The notes: generated from the sequence alone by a model not told the origin. 13,648 nt of DNA from an uncultured Acetatifactor sp. (GCA_910578995.1 CAJTSY010000106.1:1-13648); one strand, 5' to 3'. Shown: positions 1-6,555, numbered from the stretch's first letter. Made by a program: numbers and translations.

Positions 1-1020
1 AGCAGTGAATGGGCGGCTGTTTTGACAGCAGGCACCAAAATGAGCGCGCTTTGCTGGATTTATGGCAATTTCACTCAGCCGGTCTTTTTTCAGGCCCTCA
101 ATCTTCTGTCTTATAAAGTACGGTACCAGAATGTGTCCCAGTCTCTCCATCCCGAAATCGCTGCCGTAAAATCCCAGTTCCCTGCAGTCCTGTTTTCCGC
201 CCCACAGCGCATCCTCATAATAATCTGCAGTCTCCTTCACCATGGACTCCAGCGCCGCCTCGATATCCTCCCTGTCCTTCAGATGGATAATGATGAACTC
301 CGTGGCGTACTTGTTCCCTGTCTTACGGACCGCATCCCCGTACTCCAACCTGGGCAGCTCGTCCTCAATGTACATGGCCGGGATCCCGGTACACAGGCTG
401 ATCTCCTCCACTGTCAGCGGCTTCTCATATGCCGCCTGGCAGATCGCCCTTGCGATCTGTGTGTGAAGATACCTGTTGGAATCCATAGATCCATTGCAGC
501 CGTTCGTGTTCCAGTTCAGTCTCTGATATACCTTATCCATTGTCTTTTCTCCCATTCGCTCCCTGATTCTGCTGCGCCCCACATTGAGACGCCATTTGAC
601 AGTAGTTTCCGGCAGGGAATATTTCTCCGCCAACTGCTTTACCGGCATTTCCCCGATATAATAGTCCACAAAGATATCCCTGTACTGGGAAGAAAGCGTG
701 TGCAGGCTGCGGAAGACAGGCTCGTATTCCTCCACCGATTCCTCGTCGATCTGACAGTAGTCATCCTCTATGTCACATAATTCCTGACTGGAAAAAACAG
801 CGTTTCTCCGGCTGCCTGCATCCACAAAACGGGCATATCGATTGTGTGCGATCCGCCACACCCAGGCTTCCAACGACTCGATTTTGTATTTTCCCATTCC
901 GTCCAGAACATGCAGCAGGATTTCGCCCGCCAGATCCTCGGCATCGTGCCAGTTGTTCAGTCTCCGGTGACAGAAACGGTAAACCGGCTCCACATAAGGA
1001 ATGATCTCCTTTCCGTCCAT
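1..1020 (-). CDS. ECF-like sigma-70 factor with long C-terminal extension (partial, runs off left edge)
   Basis: The reading frame is open from an ATG at 1020 to the window edge (340 codons seen, 3' end missing). Residues about 8-68 look like sigma region 2 (NNWHDAEDLAGEIL, then EAWVWRIAHNRYARFVD). Residues about 101-156 look like region 4, a helix-turn-helix containing KQLAEKYSLPETTVKWRLNVGR. Together they would recruit core RNA polymerase and recognise a promoter. A further 185 or more residues follow. Residues about 185-245 (IARAICQAAYEKPLTVEEIS, then CTGIPAMYIEDELPRLEYGD) read like a winged-helix DNA-binding or sensing domain. Classical ECF factors end soon after region 4, so the extension is unusual. 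The start has AAGGAAG about 8 nt upstream. The gene lies 87 nt after tatD on the same strand, and two palindromes sit in that gap. No anti-sigma factor is visible, but the downstream side is outside the window. The sigma assignment is firm; the extension fold is inference. Confidence 0.85.
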   Translation of the reverse strand, partial: MDGKEIIPYVEPVYRFCHRRLNNWHDAEDLAGEILLHVLDGMGKYKIESLEAWVWRIAHNRYARFVDAGSRRNAVFSSQELCDIEDDYCQIDEESVEEYEPVFRSLHTLSSQYRDIFVDYYIGEMPVKQLAEKYSLPETTVKWRLNVGRSRIRERMGEKTMDKVYQRLNWNTNGCNGSMDSNRYLHTQIARAICQAAYEKPLTVEEISLCTGIPAMYIEDELPRLEYGDAVRKTGNKYATEFIIIHLKDREDIEAALESMVKETADYYEDALWGGKQDCRELGFYGSDFGMERLGHILVPYFIRQKIEGLKKDRLSEIAINPAKRAHFGACCQNSRPFTA

Positions 1021-1045
1021 AAGCTTTCTTCCTTTCCGTATTGCA

Positions 1046-1071
1046 TAATCGCGATTACACCTTATAAGTGT
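1046..1071. promoter_or_regulatory. Two adjacent palindromes upstream of the sigma factor gene
   Basis: TAATCGCGATTA (1046-1057) is a perfect 12-bp palindrome. Directly next to it, CTTATAAG (1061-1068) is a perfect 8-bp palindrome flanked by ACAC and TGT. Both lie 26-51 nt upstream of the sigma factor start codon. They could be an operator or part of an autoregulated promoter. No clear housekeeping -35/-10 pair was found here. Function is inferred from position and symmetry only. Confidence 0.4.
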
Positions 1072-1107
1072 CACCGGACAGACAATGGATAGGTAAAATC
1101 TGAAAAT

Positions 1108-2052
1108 TTATTCCCCCATTCCATACAGCCGCAGCCCGTTCTCCCATGCGGCCCTGCGCACTTCCTCCCCGGAAATCCCCTTGACCGAAGCCAGGGCCTC
1201 CACCACATAGGGCAGGTTCAGGGAACTGTTCCGTTTCCCCCGAAAGGGAACCGGCGCCAGATAGGGGCAGTCCGTCTCCAGCACGATTCTGTCCATGGGA
1301 ATGTATTCCACCGCCTCCTTCAGCTTCCGGGCATTCTGAAAGGTCAGAACTCCCCCGATCCCGATGTAAAAGCCCATCTCCAGGAAAATCCGGGCAGTTT
1401 CCTTCGTATAGGAAAAACAGTGGATCACGCCCCCTATCTCCCCTGCCTTCTCCGCAGTCATAATGTCCGCCGTATCCCGGGCCGCATCCCTGGAATGGAT
1501 GATCACCGGAAGCCGGCACTCTCTGGCGAGCTGCAGCTGGAGGATGAACCACTTCTTCTGAATCTCCCGGGCGGGATCGTCCCAGTAATAATCCAGACCG
1601 ATCTCCCCCACAGCCACACATTTCGCGTGACGGCACATTACCCTCAGTTGATCTATGGGATCCGCGCCATGGTTATGCAGCGCCTGCTGCCGTGCTTCGG
1701 GTTCCAGGACACGGACATCCTGTTCCTTCCGCCCTTCTTCAGGTTCCTGGGCGTGGCCGGCCTGTTCCTTCCGCCCCTCTTCAGAATCCCAAGCCTCCGG
1801 AAGCCGTGGAGACAGGGGCTGCCGGTCCATTTCTTCAAGCTCTGCGGTTTCACTGGGATGGACTCCCACGGAAGCGTAAATAAAATCATATTTTTCTGCC
1901 AGGGCAAGGCTGCGCCTGCAGGATGCCCGGCTGGCTCCTACGTTCACCACCCGGGCAATGCCATTCTCCGGCAGCGCCTCCAGAAGCGCCTCCCGGTCCC
2001 CGTCGAAGGCTTTGTCATCATAGTGGGCATGGGTATCAAATATTGCTGACAT
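1108..2052 (-). CDS. TatD-family metal-dependent hydrolase (DNase) with a repeat-containing insertion
   Basis: TatD enzymes are TIM-barrel, divalent-metal phosphodiesterases acting on DNA. Expected motifs are present: the N-terminal HxH (FDTHAHYDD), the metal-ligand Glu in VGEIGLDYYWDD, His in VIIHSRDA, His in GGVIHCFSYT, and the C-terminal Asp in VLETDCPYLAPVPFRGK. The product is 314 aa, whereas the family is usually about 255-260 aa. The excess is a charged segment of about 55-60 residues between SVGVHPSE and VGEIGLDYY, built partly of 14-residue repeats (SEEGRKEQ, PEEGRKEQ, PEARQQ). I chose the ATG at 2052 because the AAGGAG lies 11 nt upstream of it but only 2 nt from the in-frame ATG at 2061, and MSAIFDTHAHYDD matches the usual TatD N-terminus. 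The gene stands alone after a 147-nt stretch and precedes the sigma factor. The family call is very secure; the cellular role (DNA repair or turnover) is family knowledge. Confidence 0.93.
   Translation of the reverse strand: MSAIFDTHAHYDDKAFDGDREALLEALPENGIARVVNVGASRASCRRSLALAEKYDFIYASVGVHPSETAELEEMDRQPLSPRLPEAWDSEEGRKEQAGHAQEPEEGRKEQDVRVLEPEARQQALHNHGADPIDQLRVMCRHAKCVAVGEIGLDYYWDDPAREIQKKWFILQLQLARECRLPVIIHSRDAARDTADIMTAEKAGEIGGVIHCFSYTKETARIFLEMGFYIGIGGVLTFQNARKLKEAVEYIPMDRIVLETDCPYLAPVPFRGKRNSSLNLPYVVEALASVKGISGEEVRRAAWENGLRLYGMGE
1693..1800. repeat. Degenerate 42-bp tandem repeat inside tatD
   Basis: The 15-mer CTGTTCCTTCCGCCC occurs at 1720-1734 and again at 1762-1776, exactly 42 bp apart. 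A related GGTTCCNGG block occurs at about 1700 and about 1742, and a third, worn copy follows. On the coding (minus) strand the unit encodes 14 residues (consensus like EPEEGRKEQxxxxx), so copy-number change keeps the frame. Confidence 0.8.
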
Positions 2053-2112
2053 TTCGTTCATTTCTCCTTTTTAATGCAGTATCACCTCATGATAATATAA
2101 CGCTGTGGAAAT

Positions 2113-2337
2113 GTGGTAAAAGACGCTTTTCTCAACTACCTCCAGGATCTGGATACCTTTTTTGTGATATTATCCACAGAATACAGAACCATATTATATC
2201 CAGGGGAGTCTCTGATCATTTTTGACGAAATACAACAGTTTCCCAAGGCAAGACAGTCTGTGAAGCGACTGATAAAAGACGGAAGGTTCGCCTATATGGA
2301 AACGGGTTCCCTGGTGTACCTTTTTCCGGCCGGATAA
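2113..2337 (+). pseudogene. Relic of an AAA_14/DUF4143-type ATPase
   Basis: This 74-codon frame begins at a GTG and reads DAFLNYLQDLDTFF, then LIIFDEIQQFPKARQ, VKRLIKDGRF and YMETGSL. That is the Walker B/sensor part of the AAA_14 (DUF4143) ATPases common in Firmicutes, where LIIFDEIQ carries the catalytic Asp-Glu and is followed by a KYLVKDGRYDYIETGSL-like stretch. No Walker A (GxxxxGK) is found upstream in any frame. After ETGSL the sequence loses similarity and stops at 2337. Intact members are about 400 residues or more, so only a small internal block survives. It lies in the gap between tatD and the histidine phosphatase gene, opposite in strand to both. It is unlikely to make a functional ATPase. 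Flanking deletion or transfer of a fragment could explain it. Confidence 0.75.
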
Positions 2338-2477
2338 TTCCATGATCGCAAACGAATGTTTTAACTGTGATGCAGGCTCTGGTATGCAATGGATACAGGC
2401 CCTTTTTACACACATTATAATAGGGAAAAACACCGGAATGACTTACATGACAATGTGCCCGAAAAACAGTATCAGGA

Positions 2478-2501
2478 CAGCAGGGCAATACCGCCCTGCT
2501 G
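2478..2501 (-). terminator. Possible terminator hairpin downstream of the histidine phosphatase gene
   Basis: A perfect 9-bp stem (CAGCAGGGC / GCCCTGCTG) has a 6-nt loop and lies 62 nt after the stop codon of the phosphatase gene. On the minus strand the T-tract (TGTTTTTC) begins only about 9 nt past the stem, so it is not a textbook intrinsic terminator. The rest of 2338-2563 holds no gene that I can recognise. Confidence 0.4.
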
Positions 2502-2528
2502 CCCCGGATAAATCCCTCCGGCCCCCGG

Positions 2529-2548
2529 GTACCAGATCGTACCAGATC
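2529..2548. repeat. Tandem duplication of a 10-bp word
   Basis: GTACCAGATC occurs twice in direct, uninterrupted tandem, between the possible terminator hairpin and the end of the phosphatase gene. It is too short to classify and may be chance slippage. Confidence 0.6.
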
Positions 2549-2563
2549 CGGCCCTCCTTCCCG

Positions 2564-3199
2564 TCAGGGTCTCACATTCACAGGTTTGTCATAATAAATC
2601 CTGCTCTCCTCCAAAACCGTGAACTTTCCCGCTTCCATTGACAGAATGGAAACCGCGCAGTTAGGCAGTCCTACCTTCCAGAAATCCTCCAGGGGCATAT
2701 TCCGGACGGTTCCCAGAAGGCACCTGTTGAAAGCGCCGTGAGCCGCCACCAGAACCGTCCCGCAGCTTCCCTCCAAAGGCAGAATCTTCTCCTCCAGAAA
2801 ATTCCGGGCCCGGGCCATGACCTCCCCAAAGGATTCCGCTCCCGCAGCCGGCACATAGGCTTCCGGCCTGCACAGAAAATCATGGAGGGGATGGGCCGGA
2901 TCCTTCTTGGGTGGGTCAAAAGCGCTCCCTTCGTATGCCCCGAAATTCATCTCCATGAGCCTCCTGTCCGTCTCCAGGGATATATTCCTGCCCGCCGTCA
3001 GAATCCGGGCCGTCTCCAGGGCCCTGGACAGGGGAGAGGAAAAGGCCCTGTCGAAGACGACCCCCTCCCGCTCCAGCGCCCTGGCCGTCTCCTCCGCCAG
3101 TTCCCGGCCAAAGGCATTCAGCGGCACATCGCTCTGTCCCTGCAGCCTCCTGTCTTTATTCCATTCCGTCTCTCCATGTCTGAATAAGTAGATTTTCAT
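2564..3199 (-). CDS. Histidine phosphatase / phosphoglycerate mutase-like protein
   Basis: The product is 211 aa and belongs to the cytosolic branch-1 histidine phosphatase superfamily. The RHG signature is at residues 7-9 (MKIYLFRHGETEWN), where His8 would be the phosphorylated nucleophile. Further active-site residues are Arg59 (SSPLSRALETA), Glu83 (LMEMNFGAYEG, proton donor) and His154 (VLVAAHGAFNR). Length fits GpmB/CobC/PhoE-type members. The substrate cannot be told from sequence: it may be a phosphatase on small phosphometabolites rather than a true mutase. The ATG at 3199 is preferred over the in-frame ATG at 3214, because the family N-terminus starts MKIYLxRHGET and a GGGAAG lies about 9 nt upstream. 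It lies 108 nt after the stop of the 472-aa membrane protein gene and may be cotranscribed with it. Confidence 0.92.
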   Translation of the reverse strand: MKIYLFRHGETEWNKDRRLQGQSDVPLNAFGRELAEETARALEREGVVFDRAFSSPLSRALETARILTAGRNISLETDRRLMEMNFGAYEGSAFDPPKKDPAHPLHDFLCRPEAYVPAAGAESFGEVMARARNFLEEKILPLEGSCGTVLVAAHGAFNRCLLGTVRNMPLEDFWKVGLPNCAVSILSMEAGKFTVLEESRIYYDKPVNVRP

Positions 3200-3307
3200 A
3201 CCGTGTCTTCCCATCTGTTCTTCTTACAGTTTCAGGCCTGCAAAGGTTGGCTCCGGGCCAAGGAAAACACCCGCCGCCGTTCTCTGCGCCATAAAATACC
3301 GCCTGTC

Positions 3308-4726
3308 CTACAGCATCATATATTCCACGTTCTCGCCAACCCGCTTCCTGGCAAGGGCCACAAGCTGCCTCTGGTTCTCCTTGGAATCGAATCCGATCCA
3401 CTGGTCACAGGACTTTTTCGGCGGGACGCTCTTATAATAGAACCTCACGGCATAGGACTGATAGCTGACACGGACCTTCCCGCTGCGCACCGTTCCCGCC
3501 ACGGTCTCCGTCTCGATCTTGCCCAGTTTCTCCGAATCAACCAGCATCACCCTTCCGTTCCAGTGCAGGGCAACCCAGTAACGGCTTCCCACCGTACCCC
3601 AGAGCATGCCCTCCTTGGTCCTCTCCCTGAATTCCCACTCCTTCCCGGTATTCAGGATATCCTCCGCGAAAGCCTCCTGCTCCTCGGCGGAAGGCAGAAC
3701 CTTTGCGATGCTTTTGGCATGCTTTTTCAGGATTTTGGCCACATTGGACTGCCCTTTCTGGCCATACCAGAACATAGCAGCCACAACCTCCCCGAAAAGC
3801 ACGCCCAGGGGCACATAGAACGCCGTCATTTTCGTTACCGGCATCTTGAGATATACGCCGATGCCCACAAAGACGGCAAGGCTGATCACAACGGACAGGC
3901 AGGCAAGCCGATATCCCCTTCTCAGGTTATATTCACACCATTCTTCCGCCCAGGGCTTCTCCCAGAGAAAGAAACCTTCCATCCTGCTTCCGGAAGCCGC
4001 AGGCAGCACAGCCTTCTTTTTCTTTCCGCCTGTAAAAACCGAAATCAGGCTGACCACCGCAATCAGCAGGCTCACTCCCGCCGCCAGAACGCAGACCCAG
4101 ATATCCCCTTTCTCCAGGCCGTCCACCACTCCGTCCTCGATGCAGTACCAGTCAGCCTGTCCCGGATTTCCCTCCAGTCCGTCGCACATGTCCACAATGA
4201 CCTGGCCGTATTCATCACTGAAATAGCTCTCCCGGTAAGCATCCTCGCCTTCCGTGGACCGGTAAAACTCGATGATCTCACTTTCTTCCAGCGCGGCTGC
4301 CGCATGCTCCGCGGCCTCGACGTCCATTTTCCTCAGCGTTCCCTCCGCGGTATAGGGCGACATGTCCTTCCCCTCCCGCATCTCCACCGCAAGGTTCAGG
4401 TTCCAGATCAGATTCTCCAGCCGTCCGTCATTCCTCTCGGAAACCACCACGTACACAAAGGCCCTGCGCACACTGTCATAAACCACATATCCCGTCCTTC
4501 TCACCCTGTCAGGGTCTCCGGAATAATACTCCTCCACATAAGAGCCCACCGGGCAGGCAGCCTCGTAGGAAAGGTATTTTCCCTCCGCCTGTTCAAAGGT
4601 TTCCTCCGGCACCAGGCTCTCCGGGCCCGCCTGCAGCTGCAGGAACTGGCTGCCGCCCACCATCCAGAACCCCGCTGCGCACGCGGCCGTACACAGCACC
4701 ACCACGATATTTAACAGCTTTTTCAT
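3308..4726 (-). CDS. Uncharacterised membrane protein with extracytoplasmic N-terminal domain
   Basis: I do not recognise this 472-residue protein. It begins MKK and has a hydrophobic helix at about 4-24 (signal anchor or signal peptide). A mostly acidic domain of about 180 residues follows (about 25-205), probably outside the cell. Three membrane segments come next at about 209-231, 273-293 and 300-322, with a KKKK cluster at 235-238 after the second. The C-terminal 150 residues are soluble and rich in beta-type sequence (YWVALHWNGRVMLVD, VRVSYQSYAVRFYYKSV), probably cytoplasmic, and might be PH-like. A lipobox is not convincing. AAGGAG lies about 7 nt before the ATG at 4726, and a strong promoter (4753-4781) gives a leader of about 20 nt. 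Being first after that promoter, it may lead a unit with the phosphatase gene. Membrane location is well supported; no function is proposed. Confidence 0.88.
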   Translation of the reverse strand: MKKLLNIVVVLCTAACAAGFWMVGGSQFLQLQAGPESLVPEETFEQAEGKYLSYEAACPVGSYVEEYYSGDPDRVRRTGYVVYDSVRRAFVYVVVSERNDGRLENLIWNLNLAVEMREGKDMSPYTAEGTLRKMDVEAAEHAAAALEESEIIEFYRSTEGEDAYRESYFSDEYGQVIVDMCDGLEGNPGQADWYCIEDGVVDGLEKGDIWVCVLAAGVSLLIAVVSLISVFTGGKKKKAVLPAASGSRMEGFFLWEKPWAEEWCEYNLRRGYRLACLSVVISLAVFVGIGVYLKMPVTKMTAFYVPLGVLFGEVVAAMFWYGQKGQSNVAKILKKHAKSIAKVLPSAEEQEAFAEDILNTGKEWEFRERTKEGMLWGTVGSRYWVALHWNGRVMLVDSEKLGKIETETVAGTVRSGKVRVSYQSYAVRFYYKSVPPKKSCDQWIGFDSKENQRQLVALARKRVGENVEYMML

Positions 4727-4752
4727 GATTCCTCTCCTTGTGTTTTTGTTTC

Positions 4753-4781
4753 ATTATACAGAAAGGCCCCCTAAAATTCAA
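4753..4781 (-). promoter_or_regulatory. Housekeeping promoter for the 472-aa membrane protein gene
   Basis: On the minus strand, TTGAAT (4776-4781), a 17-nt spacer and a consensus TATAAT (4753-4758) lie just ahead of the start codon at 4726. Transcription would begin near 4746. Confidence 0.82.
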
Positions 4782-4804
4782 TAGCCGCATCGAGAAAACA
4801 GCAC

Positions 4805-4852
4805 AAAAAAAGAACCGTCCCCAAGGCTCCCAGGTCCTCAAAAACAGTTCTT
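4805..4852 (-). terminator. Intrinsic terminator of tRNA-Lys
   Basis: On the minus strand AAGAACTGT (4844-4852) pairs with ACGGTTCTT (4810-4818) as nine pairs including one G-U, followed directly by a run of T (4805-4811). It begins a few bases past the tRNA 3' end. The 25-nt loop region is G-rich and may fold further. Confidence 0.8.
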
Positions 4853-4857
4853 CCCAG

Positions 4858-4930
4858 TGCGCCGCCAGGGGCTCGAACCCTGGACACCCTGATTAAGAGT
4901 CAGGTGCTCTACCAACTGAGCTAGCGGCGC
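4858..4930 (-). tRNA. tRNA-Lys (anticodon CUU)
   Basis: The 73-nt cloverleaf is complete. The acceptor stem is GCGCCGC/GCGGCGC with discriminator A. The D arm is GCTC AGTTGGTA GAGC, and the anticodon stem CCTGA/TCAGG encloses loop CTCTTAA (anticodon CTT, decoding AAG). The variable loop is GTGTC, and the T arm CAGGG/CCCTG has loop TTCGAGC. The 3' CCA is not encoded: the gene continues CTGGG, so CCA must be added. It has its own promoter (5024-5052) and terminator (4805-4852), so it is an independent single-tRNA unit. No integrase or attachment-site duplication is seen beside it. Confidence 0.97.
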
Positions 4931-4966
4931 GTATCTTATAGTATTTTCCAACGCTCCTCTTTTGTA

Positions 4967-4996
4967 TTTTCGAAATTCTTAATTAACCTTCGAAAA
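4967..4996. repeat. Inverted repeat in the tRNA-Lys leader
   Basis: TTTTCGAA (4967-4974) and TTCGAAAA (4989-4996) are perfect complements separated by 14 A+T-rich nt. They lie between the predicted tRNA promoter and the mature tRNA. It may be a leader hairpin used in processing, or chance in A+T-rich DNA. Confidence 0.5.
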
Positions 4997-5023
4997 CTTG
5001 TTATGTCGTTCACAACAAAATGA

Positions 5024-5052
5024 ATTATATTATATTCTTCATATAAATGCAA
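5024..5052 (-). promoter_or_regulatory. Promoter for tRNA-Lys
   Basis: On the minus strand TTGCAT (5047-5052) and a consensus TATAAT (5024-5029) are 17 nt apart, about 95 nt before the tRNA 5' end. This predicts a leader removed by RNase P. Nothing closer to the tRNA has an equally good -35. It lies in the A+T-rich stretch 4931-5138, which otherwise holds no convincing gene. Confidence 0.7.
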
Positions 5053-5138
5053 GTGTTTTTTCAAAAAAAGTTTATTTTTTTTAATTTTTGGCAGTTTTCT
5101 TAAATTTTCCCATGAAAAGATGCCTTTATCCGCCAAAA

Positions 5139-5630
5139 TCACATATTTTTTGCCTCCCTGCATTTCTTACAGTACCCGTAAAGTTCCAGTCTGTGGTCCG
5201 TGATGGTGAAATCTTCGGTTTCCCGCTCCAGGGACATGTGGGCAAAGGGACAGTTTTTCAGGGCCATCCGCCTGTGACACTCCAGGCATACCGCATAGTG
5301 GACATGGGCTCCGCGCTTCAGTTGGTATCTTGCGGTGGCGTGCCCTTTTTCCGCATTTTCTCCCGGCCATGCGGCCTTCTCCGCCACATCCTTCTCCTCA
5401 AAGGCGGCCAGGATCCGGTAGATCGTGGAAACGGCATATTCCTCTCCCTCATCCTGCGCCCGCGCCCTGTCATAAATCTGTATGGCGCTCAGCGGCTCCC
5501 GGGCCTCCAGAAGCACCCTGTATACATTTTTTCTCTGTCTGGTCCATTTCAGTCCCTGGGGATATGTGATTTCTTCCCCGCAGTCCCTGTAGGGAACCGC
5601 CTGTAAATTCGCCTTCTGCCCCCTGGTCAT
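5139..5630 (-). CDS. Fur-family metal-dependent transcriptional repressor
   Basis: The product is 163 aa. The N-terminal winged helix spans about residues 28-90 (GLKWTRQRKNVYRVLLEARE, then YAVSTIYRILAAFEEKDVAEK), the usual Fur DNA-recognition region. The C-terminal dimerisation part has the structural zinc pairs Cys115/Cys118 (CLEC) and Cys154/Cys157 (CKKC), and likely metal ligands His109, His111 and His146. Which metal is sensed (zinc, manganese, iron, or peroxide as in PerR) cannot be decided. The ATG at 5630 follows AGAGG by about 9 nt. Reading further back to a TTG at 5663 would overlap the upstream gene and has no ribosome site. It lies 23 nt after the exporter gene and shares its promoter, which carries a palindromic operator at the start point. 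The natural inference is a repressor controlling its own operon. Confidence 0.93.
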   Translation of the reverse strand: MTRGQKANLQAVPYRDCGEEITYPQGLKWTRQRKNVYRVLLEAREPLSAIQIYDRARAQDEGEEYAVSTIYRILAAFEEKDVAEKAAWPGENAEKGHATARYQLKRGAHVHYAVCLECHRRMALKNCPFAHMSLERETEDFTITDHRLELYGYCKKCREAKNM

Positions 5631-5653
5631 ACACTTTATCCTCTTTCTTTCAG

Positions 5654-6496
5654 TCAGTTCCAAATAATGCCGGTAAGAATTCCCCCCATCACCCCGATTG
5701 CATAGAGCAGCCCCGTTATCTTCAGGTTCTCCCTCATGTCACGGTTGACCCGGAACAAAACCAACAGCCCCACGCCGGAACCCGCCAGAAGCCCCGACAT
5801 GGCAGCGCCGGTTCCCATCGCGCCCTCCAGGTACAGCCGGGTGATCACCACGGAACCGGCACAGTTCGGCACCATACCCACCAGTCCGGACAGCATCGGC
5901 CCCACCACAGGCCGGTTCAGGATCAGATTTGCCAGCACATCCTCCCCTGCCAGATCCAGGAGCAGGTTCAGCCCGAAATTAACCAGCAGGATAAAAAGGA
6001 AAATCTGCAGCGTGTGGGTCAACGCTCCGCGCAAAATACCCTTTTCACAATGGCAGTGTCCCTTCTCGCAGACTGCGGAAATATCCTCGGGTTTCCCGAC
6101 GCCCCTCCGCCGCAGGATCAGGTCGATTATCATGCCTGCCGCCACACCAAAGGCCGCCTTTGCCGCCAGAATTCCCAGGATGCCTCCCACAGGGGCCTGT
6201 TCCGAAACCAGTATGGGCAGCATCTCATCCGACGTGGACAGGAAAACCGCCATCAGCGTCCCCAGGGAAATAACCCTGCCTGCGTACAGATTTGCAGCCG
6301 CGGCGGAAAAGCCGCACTGGGGAACCACCCCCAGCAGCCCTCCTGCCAGGGGGCCGGCTTTATCGGCCCGCCGCAGCCATTTCTGCATGCCTTCCCCTGC
6401 TCTGTGTTCCAGATATTCCATTGCCAGATAAGTCAAAAACAGGAACGGAATCAGCCTGACACTGTCCGCCAGGGAATCCATTATTACATCCAACAT
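5654..6496 (-). CDS. ArsP_2-like heavy-metal (arsenic/manganese) exporter permease
   Basis: The product is 280 aa with about 8-10 hydrophobic segments. It resembles the family annotated as putative manganese transporter or arsenic efflux protein (ArsP_2, a 10-TM heavy-metal exporter). Two halves carry matching motifs: PQCGFSAAAANLYAGRVISL (residues 59-78, followed by FLSTSDEMLPI) and PNCAGSVVITRLYLEGAMGT (residues 210-229). This suggests an internal duplication with a Pro-Gln/Asn-Cys pair in the transport path. The loop between the halves has CEKGHCHCEKG (143-153), a likely metal-binding cluster. The frame is open upstream to 6652, but the promoter and operator lie within that part. The ATG at 6496 has GGAGG 8 nt before it and gives the family N-terminus MLDVIMDSL. 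A Fur-family gene follows at 23 nt. The substrate is unproven; metal efflux in the cytoplasmic membrane is inferred from the family and context. Confidence 0.85.
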   Translation of the reverse strand: MLDVIMDSLADSVRLIPFLFLTYLAMEYLEHRAGEGMQKWLRRADKAGPLAGGLLGVVPQCGFSAAAANLYAGRVISLGTLMAVFLSTSDEMLPILVSEQAPVGGILGILAAKAAFGVAAGMIIDLILRRRGVGKPEDISAVCEKGHCHCEKGILRGALTHTLQIFLFILLVNFGLNLLLDLAGEDVLANLILNRPVVGPMLSGLVGMVPNCAGSVVITRLYLEGAMGTGAAMSGLLAGSGVGLLVLFRVNRDMRENLKITGLLYAIGVMGGILTGIIWN

Positions 6497-6555
6497 AACA
6501 TATTCCTCCATTACCACAGGCCCGCCCGAAAGTCCTGCGGCAAACAAAAATAGTC

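Noticed and set aside
22..780. 252-codon plus-strand frame opposite the sigma factor
   Set aside because: It is antisense to a clearly real sigma-70-type gene and shows no domain of its own.
1693..1800. CRISPR-like array
   Set aside because: The 42-bp repeats are in tandem without unique spacers and lie in frame inside tatD.
3203..4714. 503-codon plus-strand frame
   Set aside because: It is a mirror of the 472-aa membrane protein gene, rich in His/Arg/Pro as expected for antisense of G+C-rich coding DNA, and has no ribosome site.
4858..4930. tRNA-Lys as an integration site for a genomic island
   Set aside because: No integrase gene and no repeated tRNA 3' segment were found in the window.
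4936..5163. 75-codon minus-strand frame between the fur gene and tRNA-Lys
   Set aside because: It overlaps the fur 3' end and contains the tRNA promoter. Its composition is low-complexity A+T with many Lys/Asn/Ile, and no family is recognisable.
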